A stretch of 64,000 nt of DNA from Cryobacterium sp. GrIS_2_6 (GTDB lineage: Bacteria > Actinomycetota > Actinomycetes > Actinomycetales > Microbacteriaceae). Made by a program: the position numbers and the translations under genes. Numbering within the stretch: the stretch's first letter is position 1; each line of letters starts with the position of its first letter. Below are positions 34,364 through 44,682 of this stretch, in pieces. The stretch covers positions 1,364,001 through 1,428,000 of the forward strand of contig NZ_JAXCHP010000001.1 of NCBI RefSeq assembly GCF_035984545.1. The letters run 5' to 3'. The notes below the pieces were generated by a model. The model did not search any database. It was not told where the DNA came from and worked only from the letters and a program-made list of their open reading frames with translations.

Positions 34364-35233
34364 TCAGTCGTGCAGCGGCGTGCCGTCTGCGGCCAGGACC
34401 ATGCGCTCGCCGGCCTCGATCGGGATGGTGAGTCGGTTCTGGGCAGGGGCGATCGGGCAGTTGAAGTTGTAGCTGAAGGCGCACGGCGGCAGGTAGGCCC
34501 GGTTGAAGTCGAGGCGAATCGTGCCGTCGCCCTCCGGTGAGACGCGCAGGAATCGGCCGACGCTGTAGGTGCTGACCCCGTTGGTCGCGTCGGCGAACAC
34601 GAGGAGCAGGCTCGGCCCGTCCTCGAAGGCCACGAGGTTGTAGTCGATGCCGTCCCTGGTGAAGGTGATCTCGCCGGGCAGGGCGCGCTGGCGGGTCCGT
34701 CCCTCATCCTGCAGGTGAGCGATGCTGACCTCGCGCCGCCCAGGGATCGGCGTGAACCTCGCCTCGACCACCCAGTTCGGAGCGTAGGGGAACGCATCGA
34801 TCCGGCCGAAGTCGCGGATTCCCTCGGAGGCGGCGTCCCAGACCCGGAGGGCATACCCGCCGTCTTCGCCGGCGATCACCGTTCCCGTGAGCGTGTCGCT
34901 GAAGCGGATGCTCGAGGGCTGCATCGCGTCGAGTCCGGCCACGAGCACCGATCCATCGACCACGTCACCGTCGACGGTGATCCCCTCGCTCGCTGCCACC
35001 GTCAGTGCGAGTCCGGACACCCCCGCGGGGACCGGCGCCCACAGCCCGGGGACGCCCCAGACCGGCTGGCCGACAGCGGGATCACCGGTGATCCACTGGG
35101 TGTTCACGAGGGCGAGGTTGCCGCGCGGGCCGACGACCGCGCGGGTGCGTCCGTCCCGAAATTCGGCGAGCCGTGCGAGTGCGGCGTCTGTCCGGTCCTG
35201 ATCTGTGCTGCCCTGCTCTGCCTGCTGTGTCAT
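34364..35233 (-). CDS. DUF1684 family protein
   Basis: A 289-residue soluble protein. The C-terminal segment PPCAFSYNFNCPIAPAQNR followed by LTIPIEAGER is the hallmark of DUF1684. The pattern FTPIPGRREVSIAHLQD in the middle is also typical. The start is uncertain: ATG 35233 (MTQQAEQG) fits family N termini, while a GTG at 35278 would add 15 residues. No catalytic role is known for the family. The gene ends near the HNH pseudogene on the opposite strand and is followed upstream by the polymerase-like gene on the same strand, 73 bases away. Confidence 0.85.
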   Translation of the reverse strand: MTQQAEQGSTDQDRTDAALARLAEFRDGRTRAVVGPRGNLALVNTQWITGDPAVGQPVWGVPGLWAPVPAGVSGLALTVAASEGITVDGDVVDGSVLVAGLDAMQPSSIRFSDTLTGTVIAGEDGGYALRVWDAASEGIRDFGRIDAFPYAPNWVVEARFTPIPGRREVSIAHLQDEGRTRQRALPGEITFTRDGIDYNLVAFEDGPSLLLVFADATNGVSTYSVGRFLRVSPEGDGTIRLDFNRAYLPPCAFSYNFNCPIAPAQNRLTIPIEAGERMVLAADGTPLHD

Positions 35234-35306
35234 GCCTGCGTCATCCCGTCGTGTGAGTGTCTTCAGTGCAACGGTCACGGGTCCGGGTTTATTGCCGCGG
35301 CGGGCG

Positions 35307-37097
35307 CTATTTCGCGTCGCCGTAGTTGTCGACGGTGGCGACGGTCAGCAGGAAGTCGACCGGAAAGGTGCCGAACAGGTGCCTCCCCGCCGTGGCTGCG
35401 GCATCTTCGATAATGGTCGCGACCCTGGCCGCCAGATGCTCGGGGGTATGCACGATGACCTCGTCGTGGAGGAAGAACACCAGGTGCGGAATATCGGCGA
35501 ACACGACACCGCCCCGGCCGAAACGAGACCTGGAAGGAGACCCGGAAGGAGACCGGGGCTCCAACCCGGATCCAGCCTCTGCGCCGACTTCAGACGTCAG
35601 TTTCCGGAGTTCCCGCCGGATTTCGGCCATCCAGCACAACGCCCACTCGGCCGCGCTCCCCTGCACCACGAAGTTGCGCGTGAAGCGACCCCAGTCCCTG
35701 GCCTGGGTGCGCGCCCGCCGCTCATCGGCCTCGCCGGCTCCCTCCGACGAAGCCAGGGACTGCGCGGCATACCACTCTTCTCCGGGAGGCGGCGAGGACC
35801 GGCCCAGCCTGGTCGTGACCTGGTCGCCGCGTTCGCCTGCGCGCGCGGCGGTCTCGGTCAACGCGAGTGCCCGCGGATACGCTCGCGCGAGCCGGGGCAG
35901 CAACCGCCCGCTCTCCCCCGTCGTCGCGCCGTACATCGCGCCGAGCATGGCCACCTTGGCGTGGGCGCGGGTCTCAACGACGCCGCTCGCGACGATGCCG
36001 GCGTAGAGGTCTGTGCCGCGGCCGGCATCCGCCATGGCCGTGTCGCTCGAGAGCGCCGCGAGGATGCGCGGTTCCAGTTGGGCGGCATCCGCGACGACGA
36101 GCTTCCAGCCCGAATCCGCGACAACCGCACCGCGCACCTGCTTGGGCAGTTGCAGCGCTCCCCCGCCGCGGGTCGCCCACCGGCCGGTCACGACCCCGCC
36201 CGGCAGGTACTCCGGGTGGAAGCGGCCGTCGACGATCCAGGTGTCCATCCAGTACCATCCGTTGGCGCTCAGCAGCCGGGCGAGCTTCTTGTACTCGAGT
36301 AGGGGCTCGATCACGGGATGGTCGAGCTCCTTGAGTTCCCACGCCCGGGTCGAGGTCACGGTGAGTCCGGCCCGGCGAAGGGCGCGGGTGAGCTCGGGCG
36401 GGGAGTCCGGGTTGACGAGGGGGTCGCCGAGTGCCAGGCGGATGCGTCCGACCAGTTTTTCGAGGAGCGCCGGCCGGATCCCGGGGCCGACCCTCGGCCC
36501 GAGGACCCTGGTCAGCAGCTCGTCGTGGACGTCGGTGCGCCAGGGCAGTCCGGCGAAGCGCATCTCGGCGGCGATGAGAGCGCCGGCGGATTCCGCGGCG
36601 AGCAGCAGGCGCAGCCGTCCCGGCTCCTCGCTCTCCGCGACGGCCGTGAGCTGGCGCCGGAACTCGGCACCGGCGTCCGTGAATCCCGCGTCCGCTTCAC
36701 CGGCGGGATCGATGTCCTCTCCGAGCAGTTCGAAAAGCGTGGCACCGGGATCGCGGGTCTCCGCGATAATGGCGAGGGCGGCATCCCACCGGCTCGGTTC
36801 CGCCGTCGCGAGGTCGCTCGCGGCGGTGAGGACGGAGTGGCGCAGGATCGCGTGGCAGAGCCGCAGGTCGTGGGCACGTTCGACGCGGACGCCGGCCTCG
36901 AGCAGGACCGGGTAGATGCTCGCGGTGTCCTCCCAGACCCAGCGCGGCGACCCGGGTTCCTCCTGGAGCACATAGCCGGGGAAGTCGTCCACCGACACCG
37001 GGCGCGCGGCACCGACCGTCACACCACCGGCGTTCAGGACCTCGACGAGGAACTCCCCGCTTCCCCTTCGACCGACCAGTATGTACACGCTTTCCAT
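35307..37097 (-). CDS. stand-alone DNA polymerase I-like protein (bifunctional 3'-5' exonuclease/polymerase family)
   Basis: A 596-residue family A polymerase lacking the 5' nuclease domain. Polymerase motifs are recognisable: motif A VVADAAQLEPRILAALS (Asp as metal ligand), motif B AHAKVAMLGAMYGATTGE (O-helix Lys and Tyr) and motif C FFLHDEVIVH. The N-terminal third corresponds to the exonuclease-like domain but its acidic residues are not obvious, so proofreading is doubtful. The start ATG 37097 (MESVYILVGR) fits homologues; the longer frame overlaps the kdp leader. Such proteins are widespread in actinobacteria beside a normal PolA, and their role in repair is not settled. Confidence 0.85.
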   Translation of the reverse strand: MESVYILVGRRGSGEFLVEVLNAGGVTVGAARPVSVDDFPGYVLQEEPGSPRWVWEDTASIYPVLLEAGVRVERAHDLRLCHAILRHSVLTAASDLATAEPSRWDAALAIIAETRDPGATLFELLGEDIDPAGEADAGFTDAGAEFRRQLTAVAESEEPGRLRLLLAAESAGALIAAEMRFAGLPWRTDVHDELLTRVLGPRVGPGIRPALLEKLVGRIRLALGDPLVNPDSPPELTRALRRAGLTVTSTRAWELKELDHPVIEPLLEYKKLARLLSANGWYWMDTWIVDGRFHPEYLPGGVVTGRWATRGGGALQLPKQVRGAVVADSGWKLVVADAAQLEPRILAALSSDTAMADAGRGTDLYAGIVASGVVETRAHAKVAMLGAMYGATTGESGRLLPRLARAYPRALALTETAARAGERGDQVTTRLGRSSPPPGEEWYAAQSLASSEGAGEADERRARTQARDWGRFTRNFVVQGSAAEWALCWMAEIRRELRKLTSEVGAEAGSGLEPRSPSGSPSRSRFGRGGVVFADIPHLVFFLHDEVIVHTPEHLAARVATIIEDAAATAGRHLFGTFPVDFLLTVATVDNYGDAK

Positions 37098-37181
37098 TCT
37101 GCCAGCGCGCGCCGACGGCCCTCGCTGCTGCGAGCGACGGCGCACACTGCAGAGAAGCGCGCAGCAGCGCAGAGAAACTGT

Positions 37182-37326
37182 TAGGTTCCGCCGGTGCGCC
37201 GTATGGATACCGTGAGGACCCCATTCTTCGCCCCGAATCCGACGTAATCCTGTGGAGTACCCCGGTTCCGACCCCGGGATACCCGCGCCTGTACCGGCGC
37301 GGTCACCGTGTGGATGGAGTTCTCCT
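37182..37326 (+). promoter_or_regulatory. kdp operon promoter and structured leader
   Basis: TAGGTT at 37182-37187 is a possible -10, giving a leader of about 130 bases. Two hairpins can be drawn: GTACCCCGG with CCGGGATAC (one mismatch, 37256-37281 region) and CGCGCC with GGCGCG just after it. I could not match it to a known riboswitch such as the c-di-AMP (ydaO) type. Confidence 0.35.
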
Positions 37327-37422
37327 GTGCCCGACCTCGTGCTTGACATCGTCTACGTTCTCGGCGTGATCGCCGTGTTCGCCGTGATCGGCCTCGTGGC
37401 CAAGGGAGTCGAGAAACTGTGA
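37327..37422 (+). CDS. 31-residue membrane micropeptide leading the kdp operon
   Basis: GTG-initiated small ORF encoding [20 protein letters not shown] and then [11 protein letters not shown]: one hydrophobic helix with a negatively charged start and a Lys-rich end (type I topology not certain). GGAG at 37316-37319 lies seven bases before the GTG. Its stop overlaps the kdpF start by four bases (GTGA), so translation is coupled to kdpF and kdpA. It is the size of KdpF but distinct from it. Function is unknown; a structural or regulatory subunit of the KdpFABC complex is the obvious guess. Confidence 0.7.
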   Translation: MPDLVLDIVYVLGVIAVFAVIGLVAKGVEKL

Positions 37423-37508
37423 TCGTCTTCGACCTGCTCGGCGCCCTCCTCGCCGTCGCGGCCCTGGCCTACCTCGTGCTCGCGCTCGTGAAGCCGGAAA
37501 GGTTCTGA
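37419..37508 (+). CDS. kdpF: KdpF, small subunit of the potassium-transporting ATPase
   Basis: A 29-residue single-helix peptide ([20 protein letters not shown], then LALVKPERF). The LVKPERF ending is the KdpF signature. It stabilises the KdpABC complex by packing between KdpA and KdpB. GTG start at 37419 overlaps the upstream micropeptide by four bases, and its TGA overlaps the kdpA ATG by one base. Confidence 0.92.
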   Translation: MIVFDLLGALLAVAALAYLVLALVKPERF

Positions 37509-39181
37509 TGGACCTCTGGTTCGCCGTTCTCCAGACGCTCACCCTTGCGCTTGTCCTCGCCCTCATCTATCGCCCCCTGGGCGACTACATGGCGGCGTTC
37601 TACCAGTCGTCGCGTGACCTCAGGGTCGAGCGCGGCTTCTATCGCCTGGTCGGGGTCAATCCCCGGTCGCAGCAGACCTGGCAGTCCTACCTGCGCAGCG
37701 TGCTCGCCTTCTCCCTCATCGGCGTGCTTTTCGTCTACGTCATTCAGCGAGCCCAGGCGGTGCTGCCCTATTCCCTGGGATTTCCGGCCATCCCGTCGGG
37801 CCTGTCGTTCAACACGGCCGTCTCGTTCGTGACCAACACGAACTGGCAGTCCTATTCACCCGACGTGACCATGGGCTATTCGGTGCAGATGCTCGGCCTC
37901 GCCGTGCAGAACTTCGTATCCGCCGCGGTCGGCATCGCCGTGGCGATCGCCCTGGTGCGCGGTTTCGCCCAGCGCCGGACCGGCACGATCGGCAATTTCT
38001 GGGTCGACCTGACCCGCGGGGTGCTGCGCCTGCTGCTCCCGGTGGCGATCCTCGCAGCGCTCGTCCTCCTCGCCGGCGGCGTCATCCAGAACCTCACCGG
38101 CTTCACGGACGTCACCACCATCACGGGCGCCACCCAGTCCATACCGGGCGGGCCGGTGGCCTCGCAGGAGGCGATCAAGATGCTCGGCACGAACGGCGGC
38201 GGATTCTTCAACGCGAACTCGGCGCATCCGTTCGAAAACCCGACTGCGTGGACGAGCATGTTCCAGATCGTTCTCATGCTCGCGATCCCATTCAGCCTGC
38301 CCCGCACCTTCGGCACGATCGTCGGCGACAAACGACAGGGCTATGCCATTCTCGGCGCGATGGCCGCCATCTTCGTGGTCTCCCTCACCGCGCTCACCCT
38401 CTTCGAGCTCGGCGGCGCCGGAACGGCCCCGCTCGCAGCGGGTGGCGCCATGGAGGGCAAGGAACAACGCTTCGGGATCCTCGGTTCCGCCCTCTTCGGG
38501 ACGGCGTCGACCCTCACCTCGACCGGTGCAGTGAACTCGATGCACGACTCCTTCACGGCCCTCGGGGGCCTGATGCCGATGCTCAACATGATGCTCGGCG
38601 AGGTCGCCCCGGGCGGCACGGGGTCCGGGCTCTACGGAATGCTCATCCTCGCCGTGATCACGGTCTTCATCGCTGGCCTGCTTGTCGGCCGCACACCCGA
38701 ATACCTCGGCAAGAAGATCGGCCCGCGCGAGATCAAGATCGCCAGTCTCTACATCCTGGTGACCCCGACCCTCGTCCTCGCCGGAACGGCACTGAGTTTT
38801 GCGATCCCCGCCGTACGAGCGGATGTCGAGGGCACCTCCATCTGGAACCCCGGGCTGCACGGTCTCTCCGAAGTTCTCTACGCCTTCACGTCCGCGGCCA
38901 ACAACAATGGTTCCGCCTTCGCCGGACTGACCGCCAACACGCCGTGGTTCAACACGGCGCTGGGCGTTGCCATGCTCCTCGGCCGTTTCCTGCCGATCGT
39001 CCTCGTTCTCGCCCTCGCCGGCGCACTCTCCGCCCAGGACACTGTTCCGGCAACGCGCGGCACCCTGCCGACCCACCGCATGCAGTTCGTCGGGCTGCTC
39101 GTCGGCGTGACGGTCATCATCACGGCGCTCACGTACTTCCCGGTGCTCGCGCTGGGTCCGCTCGCGGAAGGGCTGCAGTAG
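37508..39181 (+). CDS. kdpA: potassium-transporting ATPase subunit KdpA
   Basis: The potassium-selective channel-like subunit of the high-affinity KdpFABC pump, 557 residues with ten predicted membrane helices. The selectivity-filter-type loops are visible, including [21 protein letters not shown] and [14 protein letters not shown]. The protein starts [11 protein letters not shown] and contains YRPLGDYMA, both typical. The ATG overlaps the kdpF stop. kdpB follows after 91 bases; that gap holds a weak 28-codon ORF (39184-39270) that I do not consider a gene. Confidence 0.97.
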   Translation: MDLWFAVLQTLTLALVLALIYRPLGDYMAAFYQSSRDLRVERGFYRLVGVNPRSQQTWQSYLRSVLAFSLIGVLFVYVIQRAQAVLPYSLGFPAIPSGLSFNTAVSFVTNTNWQSYSPDVTMGYSVQMLGLAVQNFVSAAVGIAVAIALVRGFAQRRTGTIGNFWVDLTRGVLRLLLPVAILAALVLLAGGVIQNLTGFTDVTTITGATQSIPGGPVASQEAIKMLGTNGGGFFNANSAHPFENPTAWTSMFQIVLMLAIPFSLPRTFGTIVGDKRQGYAILGAMAAIFVVSLTALTLFELGGAGTAPLAAGGAMEGKEQRFGILGSALFGTASTLTSTGAVNSMHDSFTALGGLMPMLNMMLGEVAPGGTGSGLYGMLILAVITVFIAGLLVGRTPEYLGKKIGPREIKIASLYILVTPTLVLAGTALSFAIPAVRADVEGTSIWNPGLHGLSEVLYAFTSAANNNGSAFAGLTANTPWFNTALGVAMLLGRFLPIVLVLALAGALSAQDTVPATRGTLPTHRMQFVGLLVGVTVIITALTYFPVLALGPLAEGLQ

Positions 39182-39272
39182 CCATGACCACCGCTTCCGG
39201 CACCCAGGCTCCCCCGTTCATCTCCTTGTCACCACTCACGCCGGACTCCCCGACGGAAGGGCAGCACTAATC

Positions 39273-41459
39273 ATGTCGACAGTCACCGAAGCATCCACCT
39301 CTTCACGGGGCGAGGGCCGAGCGCCCACTGGAGAACATCCGCGGAAACGCGCATCGAGCGCGATCAACCTCGCCCAGCTCGTCTCTGCACTCCCGATGGC
39401 TGCGCGCAAGCTCGACCCCCGGCTGATGTGGCGGAACCCCGTCATGTTCATCGTCGAGGTCGGTGCAGCGCTCACCACGCTGCTCGCGATCGTCGAACCC
39501 TTCCTCGGCGGACCGGCCCGTTCGGGCGGCGGCGATGTACCGGCGAGCTTCACCGTCGGCATCGCATTCTGGCTCTGGCTCACCGTGATCTTCGCGAACC
39601 TGGCGGAAGCCGTCGCCGAGGGCCGCGGCAAGGCGCAGGCCGACAGCCTCCGCCAGACCCGAACCAGCACGACTGCCAACCTCGTGGCCGGCTACGACGA
39701 GGCAACGGATGCGGCGGTCGAAAGGGCCACCGTCTCCGCCGTCTCCTCCGCCGACCTGGCACTGGGCGATACCGTGATCGTGACCGCCGGAGAGCTCGTC
39801 CCCGGAGACGGCGACATCGTCTGGGGCATCGCGTCGATCGACGAGTCCGCGATCACCGGTGAATCCGCACCCGTCGTTCGTGAGTCAGGCGGCGACCGGA
39901 GCGCCGTCACCGGCGGCACCCGGGTGCTCTCGGACCGGATCGTCGTCCGCATCACGAGCAGGCCGGGCGAGACCTTCGTCGACCGTATGATCGCCCTCGT
40001 CGAGGGCGCCTCCCGGCAGAAGACCCCGAACGAGCTCGCGCTCAACATCCTGCTCGCGAGCCTGTCGATCGTGTTCCTCGTCGTGACCCTCACCCTCAAC
40101 CCCATCGCGGGATACTCCGCCGCCGCCGTGAGCCTGCCCGTCCTCGTCGCGCTGCTCGTCTGCCTGATCCCGACCACGATCGGCGCCCTGCTCTCCGCGA
40201 TCGGCATCGCCGGAATGGACCGGCTCGTGCAGCGCAATGTGCTGGCCATGTCGGGACGCGCAGTCGAGGCGGCGGGCGACGTCACAATCCTGCTCCTCGA
40301 CAAGACCGGCACGATCACGTATGGCAACCGGCAGGCACGGGAGTTCACCCCGCTCCCCGGGGTCGACAGAGACGAACTCATCGACGCAGCCGCACTGTCC
40401 TCCCTGAGCGACCCGACCCCAGAGGGTAAATCGATCGTTGACCTCGCGATCGAAACCGGGTTCGGGAATCCGGGTACCCTCGACGCCGTCGTGGTGCCCT
40501 TCACGGCGCAGACCAGGATGAGCGGGATCGACCTGCCCGACGGCTCCTTCGTGCGCAAGGGTGCCGGCTCCGCCGTGCTCGCCTGGGTGCGCGAAACGAC
40601 GAACGTCGAGCCGACGATCCTCGACGACCTGAACGCAACCGTCGAACGGATCTCAGAACTGGGCGGCACCCCGCTCGTCGTTGCCGCGGGCAGCGCGGCG
40701 GACCCTGGCTCCGGGGCGCGGCGGATCCTGGGAGTGGTGTACCTCAAGGACATCGTCAAGGAGGGAATCGCCGAACGATTCGCCGAGCTGCGAAGCATGG
40801 GCATCCGCACGATCATGGTGACCGGCGACAACCCGCTGACCGCCAAGACGATCGCGGCGGAAGCCGGCGTCGACGACTTCCTCGCCGAGGCCACCCCCGA
40901 GGACAAGCTCGCCCTCATCCGGCGTGAGCAGGAGGGCGGCAATCTCGTCGCCATGACGGGAGACGGAACGAACGACGCACCGGCTCTCGCCCAGGCCGAC
41001 GTCGGGGTTGCGATGAACACCGGCACCAGCGCCGCGAAGGAGGCCGGTAACATGGTCGACCTCGACTCTGACCCGACGAAGCTCATCGATATCGTCCGAA
41101 TCGGCAAACAGCTTCTGATCACCCGCGGCGCCCTCACCACCTTCTCGATCGCCAACGACATCGCCAAGTACTTCGCGATCATCCCGGCCATGTTCGCAGG
41201 GGTCTTCCCCGGCCTCGCCGTGCTGAACGTGATGCAGCTGCACTCGCCCGCCTCGGCGATCCTGTCCGCCATAATCTTCAACGCGACCATCATCGTCGTA
41301 CTGATTCCGCTCGCGCTTCGCGGAGTCACCTATCGTCCGGCCGCCGCCGCGAGCGTGCTCAGCCGCAACCTGCTGATCTACGGCCTGGGTGGTGTGATCG
41401 CACCGTTCCTCGGGATCAAGCTCGTCGACCTCTTCGTCGCACTGCTCCCCGGTTTCTGA
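39273..41459 (+). CDS. kdpB: potassium-transporting ATPase subunit KdpB
   Basis: The P-type ATPase subunit that energises KdpA, 728 residues. The phosphorylated aspartate lies in [13 protein letters not shown], the actuator motif is ITGESAPV, and the hinge motif is [20 protein letters not shown]. About seven membrane helices. The N terminus ([15 protein letters not shown]) is a 25-residue hydrophilic extension. GGAAGGG lies about 11 bases before the ATG. kdpC follows after 51 bases. Confidence 0.97.
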   Translation: MSTVTEASTSSRGEGRAPTGEHPRKRASSAINLAQLVSALPMAARKLDPRLMWRNPVMFIVEVGAALTTLLAIVEPFLGGPARSGGGDVPASFTVGIAFWLWLTVIFANLAEAVAEGRGKAQADSLRQTRTSTTANLVAGYDEATDAAVERATVSAVSSADLALGDTVIVTAGELVPGDGDIVWGIASIDESAITGESAPVVRESGGDRSAVTGGTRVLSDRIVVRITSRPGETFVDRMIALVEGASRQKTPNELALNILLASLSIVFLVVTLTLNPIAGYSAAAVSLPVLVALLVCLIPTTIGALLSAIGIAGMDRLVQRNVLAMSGRAVEAAGDVTILLLDKTGTITYGNRQAREFTPLPGVDRDELIDAAALSSLSDPTPEGKSIVDLAIETGFGNPGTLDAVVVPFTAQTRMSGIDLPDGSFVRKGAGSAVLAWVRETTNVEPTILDDLNATVERISELGGTPLVVAAGSAADPGSGARRILGVVYLKDIVKEGIAERFAELRSMGIRTIMVTGDNPLTAKTIAAEAGVDDFLAEATPEDKLALIRREQEGGNLVAMTGDGTNDAPALAQADVGVAMNTGTSAAKEAGNMVDLDSDPTKLIDIVRIGKQLLITRGALTTFSIANDIAKYFAIIPAMFAGVFPGLAVLNVMQLHSPASAILSAIIFNATIIVVLIPLALRGVTYRPAAAASVLSRNLLIYGLGGVIAPFLGIKLVDLFVALLPGF

Positions 41460-41510
41460 CCCGCCGGACCTCTCCCAAATCTCACTTCCACGGAAACGGA
41501 CAACGTCACC

Positions 41511-42125
41511 ATGAGTTCCCCTCGCAGCTCGGCCCGCCAGTACGGCGTCGCCCTTCGCGCCATACTCGTCTTCACCGTCATCCTCGGTGTCGCCTATCCC
41601 CTCGCGATCATGGCCTTCGGGCAGGTCGCCCTGCCGAACCAGGCCAACGGTTCCCTCATCCACGGGGGTTCCGGAGAGGTCGGCTCGTCGCTGATCGGCC
41701 AGTCATTCACGGATGCCCAGGGAGCGGCCCTTCCGGAGTGGTTCCAGTCACGGCCATCCGCAGCGGGCGACGGCTATGATGCGGCGGCCTCCGGCGGCAG
41801 CAACCTCGGTCCGGAGAACGCGGACCTGATCGCCACGATCGCCGACCGGAAGTCCGCAATCGAGGGATCCGACGGCGTGACCGCCGCCCAGATCCCCGCT
41901 GACGCGCTCACGGCATCCGCGTCGGGTCTTGATCCCCAGATCAGCGCGGAGTACGCCCGGATCCAGGTGAACAGGGTCTCCGCGGCCCGCGGCCTTCCGG
42001 TCGGAACGGTCAGCGCCCTGGTCGAGTCTAGGATTCAGGGACGGGACCTTGGTTTCCTCGGCGAACCCACCGTCAACGTGCTCCAACTGAACCTCGCCCT
42101 CGAGGCGCTGCCCGGCCAGGGCTGA
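41511..42125 (+). CDS. kdpC: potassium-transporting ATPase subunit KdpC
   Basis: The periplasmic-facing chaperone-like subunit of KdpFABC, 204 residues. One N-terminal membrane helix (ALRAILVFTVILGVAYPLAI) is followed by an extracytoplasmic domain. QANGSLI and the SRPSAAGDGYDAAASGGSNL segment are family signatures, as are the final PTVNVLQLNLAL residues. kdpD begins ten bases downstream. Confidence 0.96.
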   Translation: MSSPRSSARQYGVALRAILVFTVILGVAYPLAIMAFGQVALPNQANGSLIHGGSGEVGSSLIGQSFTDAQGAALPEWFQSRPSAAGDGYDAAASGGSNLGPENADLIATIADRKSAIEGSDGVTAAQIPADALTASASGLDPQISAEYARIQVNRVSAARGLPVGTVSALVESRIQGRDLGFLGEPTVNVLQLNLALEALPGQG

Positions 42126-42135
42126 AAGGCGTGAC

Positions 42136-44682
42136 ATGAATCGCGGTCGACTGCGGGTGCTGCTCGGTGCCGCACCGGGCGTCGGCAAGACCTACGCCAT
42201 GCTCGAAGAGGGCAGGCGGCTGCACGCAGAGGGCAAGGATGTCGTCGTCGCGGTCGTGGAAACCCACGACCGCCCTGCGACGGCCGCGATGCTCGAAGGA
42301 CTCGAGGTCGTGCCGCGCCTGGTCCGGCGGTACCGCGGGATCGAACTCACCGACCTCGACCTGGACGCTGTTCTCGATCGCGCACCCGCGATCGCACTCG
42401 TCGACGAGCTCGCCCACACCAACGCCCCCGGACTCTCGCACGACAAACGGTGGCAGGACGTCCAGTCCATCCTCGACGCGGGCATCGACGTCATCTCGAC
42501 GGTCAACATCCAGCACATCGAGTCGCTCAACGACGTCGTGCAGCAGATCACGGGTGTCCCCCAGCGCGAAACCCTGCCGGACGGCGTGCTGCGGGCCGCG
42601 GATCAGGTCGAGGTGATCGACCTCGCCCCGCAGTCCCTGCGCGACCGGCTCGCCGAGGGCCACGTCTATCCCGCGGCCCGGATCGACGCCGCCCTGTCGA
42701 ATTACTTCCGACTCGGAAACCTCACCGCCCTGCGCGAGCTCGCTTTACTCTGGCTCGCCGACGAGGTTGACACGGCACTCAAGAGCTACCGGGCCGAACA
42801 CGGCATCGACAGCAAGTGGGAAGCCCGCGAACGTGTCGTCGTCGCGCTCACCGGCGGGCCGGAGGGCGAGACGCTGCTGCGCCGCGGGGCACGGATCGCC
42901 GGGCGGGCGGCCGGGGGCGAGCTCCTCGCCGTGCACGTTATCAGCCAGGACGGACTCCGCTCCGCACACCCCGGCGCGCTCGCCGCCCAACGGGCCCTCG
43001 TTGAGAAACTCGGCGGCAGTTACCACCAGCTCGTCGGCGACGACGTCCCGAGCGCCCTCGTCGAATTCGCCAGGGCCTCGAATGCGACCCAGCTCGTGAT
43101 CGGTGTGAGCAGGCGTACCCGGCTCAAGGCGGCCTTCAGCGGGCCGGGAATCGGCACGACGGTCGTCAGGGAGTCCGGGGACATCGACGTGCACGTCGTC
43201 ACGCACTCCGCCGCGGGCGAGCGGATGCGCCTTCCTCGGATCGGCGGCGCACTCAGCCTCCGCAGGCGGCTGGCCGGCCTCGGCTTCGCCGTAGTCGGCG
43301 GACCGCTGCTCACCGCGCTCCTCGTGGCGACCCACAGCGAGGAATCGATCACGAGCGAGGTGCTCAGCTACCAACTCCTCGTCATCGTCGTCGCCCTCGT
43401 CGGAGGACTCTGGCCTGCCCTGTTCGCCGCGCTGCTCTCCGGGCTCACCCTCGACTACTTCTTCGTGAACCCGCTATACACCGTCACGATCGCCGAACCC
43501 GCGCACGCCCTCGCGCTCGTCCTGTACCTGGCCAACGCGGGCGTCGTCAGCTACGTCGTCGACCTCGCCGCCCGACGAAGCCGCAGCGCCCAGCGCGCCG
43601 CGGGTGAGTCAGAACTCCTCGCCACCGTTGCCGGCAGCGTGCTCCGCGGCGAGGACGCCGTTCCCGCGCTCGTCGCCAGGATCCGCGAGGCCTTCAACCT
43701 CACCGGGGTGCGCCTGTTCGCGGGCGGGAAGCTGTTGTACTCAGACGGCTCGCCCGCTCAGGCCGGCCCGGACACCCCCCTCGCAACGGTCCCCGTCGGA
43801 ACCCGGGGCACCCTCGAGCTCTCCGGACGCGACCTCGCAGCGTCCGAGCGACGACTGCTCGGCGTGATCGCGACCCAGCTCGACGCCGCGCTCGAACACA
43901 GCGACCTCGCAGAAACGGCCAGTGCGATCGGACCGCTCGCCGAGGCCGACCGGATGCGCAGCGCCCTTCTCGCCGCCGTCGGTCACGACCTGCGGCGACC
44001 GCTCTCCGCTGCGACCGCCGCTATCAGCGGGTTGCGCTCGGCCGAGCTCACGCTGTCGCCCGCCGACAGGGAGGAGCTCTTCGAGACGGCCGAAGAGAGT
44101 CTCGAGTCGCTGGCAGGCCTCGTCACGAACCTCCTCGACGTCAGCCGGGTGCAGGCGGGTGCCCTTGCGGTCTCCCTGGGCCCCGTCGACGCTGCGGACG
44201 TCGTGCTCCCCGCACTCGATGAGCTCGGCGTCGGGCCGGACACGGTTGAACTCGAACTCCCTCCCGGGCTGCCGCCGATGCTCGCCGATGCCGGACTCCT
44301 GCAGCGGGTCGTCGTGAATGTGCTGGCCAACGGCATCCGCTTCTCACCGAAGGGTGGGCGCGTGCTCGTCGCGGCGAGCGAATTCGGCGGCGTCGTCGAA
44401 CTGCGGATCATGGACCGCGGGCCCGGTATTCCCGCCGACCGGCGCGATGAGGTCTTCCTTCCGTTCCAACGCCTCGGCGACACCGACAACCTGACCGGCC
44501 TCGGCCTCGGCCTCGCGCTCGCGAAGGGTTTCACCGAGGGCATGGGCGGTCGGCTCGAGGCAGAGGACACCCCGGGCGGCGGCCTGACCATGGTCATCGC
44601 TCTGCCTGCATTCGACCCCGCAGCGCCGGCGGGCCAGACAGCCGGCACTGACGCGGCCGCGGGCACTGAGGAGGAGACCTGA
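42136..44682 (+). CDS. kdpD: sensor histidine kinase KdpD
   Basis: Potassium-limitation sensor, 848 residues. The order is: KdpD sensor domain (1 to about 215) with the Walker A motif LLGAAPGVGKT; a Usp-like domain (about 230-360); four closely spaced membrane helices (about 380-480); a GAF-like region; and the kinase core. The phospho-accepting histidine is in AVGHDLRRPLSA, and the ATP site has DRGPGIPADRRDEVF and GLGLGLALAKG. In some bacteria the Usp domain binds c-di-AMP. kdpE follows without a gap, so stoichiometric expression is likely. Confidence 0.96.
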   Translation: MNRGRLRVLLGAAPGVGKTYAMLEEGRRLHAEGKDVVVAVVETHDRPATAAMLEGLEVVPRLVRRYRGIELTDLDLDAVLDRAPAIALVDELAHTNAPGLSHDKRWQDVQSILDAGIDVISTVNIQHIESLNDVVQQITGVPQRETLPDGVLRAADQVEVIDLAPQSLRDRLAEGHVYPAARIDAALSNYFRLGNLTALRELALLWLADEVDTALKSYRAEHGIDSKWEARERVVVALTGGPEGETLLRRGARIAGRAAGGELLAVHVISQDGLRSAHPGALAAQRALVEKLGGSYHQLVGDDVPSALVEFARASNATQLVIGVSRRTRLKAAFSGPGIGTTVVRESGDIDVHVVTHSAAGERMRLPRIGGALSLRRRLAGLGFAVVGGPLLTALLVATHSEESITSEVLSYQLLVIVVALVGGLWPALFAALLSGLTLDYFFVNPLYTVTIAEPAHALALVLYLANAGVVSYVVDLAARRSRSAQRAAGESELLATVAGSVLRGEDAVPALVARIREAFNLTGVRLFAGGKLLYSDGSPAQAGPDTPLATVPVGTRGTLELSGRDLAASERRLLGVIATQLDAALEHSDLAETASAIGPLAEADRMRSALLAAVGHDLRRPLSAATAAISGLRSAELTLSPADREELFETAEESLESLAGLVTNLLDVSRVQAGALAVSLGPVDAADVVLPALDELGVGPDTVELELPPGLPPMLADAGLLQRVVVNVLANGIRFSPKGGRVLVAASEFGGVVELRIMDRGPGIPADRRDEVFLPFQRLGDTDNLTGLGLGLALAKGFTEGMGGRLEAEDTPGGGLTMVIALPAFDPAAPAGQTAGTDAAAGTEEET

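Noticed and set aside
37182..37326. c-di-AMP riboswitch upstream of kdp
   Set aside because: Hairpins exist, but I could not identify the conserved core of the ydaO motif, so only a structured leader is reported.
39184..39270. 28-codon ORF between kdpA and kdpB
   Set aside because: No ribosome binding site, no hydrophobic helix and a low-complexity Pro/Ser/Thr sequence. Not comparable to the micropeptide upstream of kdpF.
39692..41329. 545-codon minus-strand frame opposite kdpB
   Set aside because: Ser/Arg/Thr-rich shadow of the P-type ATPase gene.
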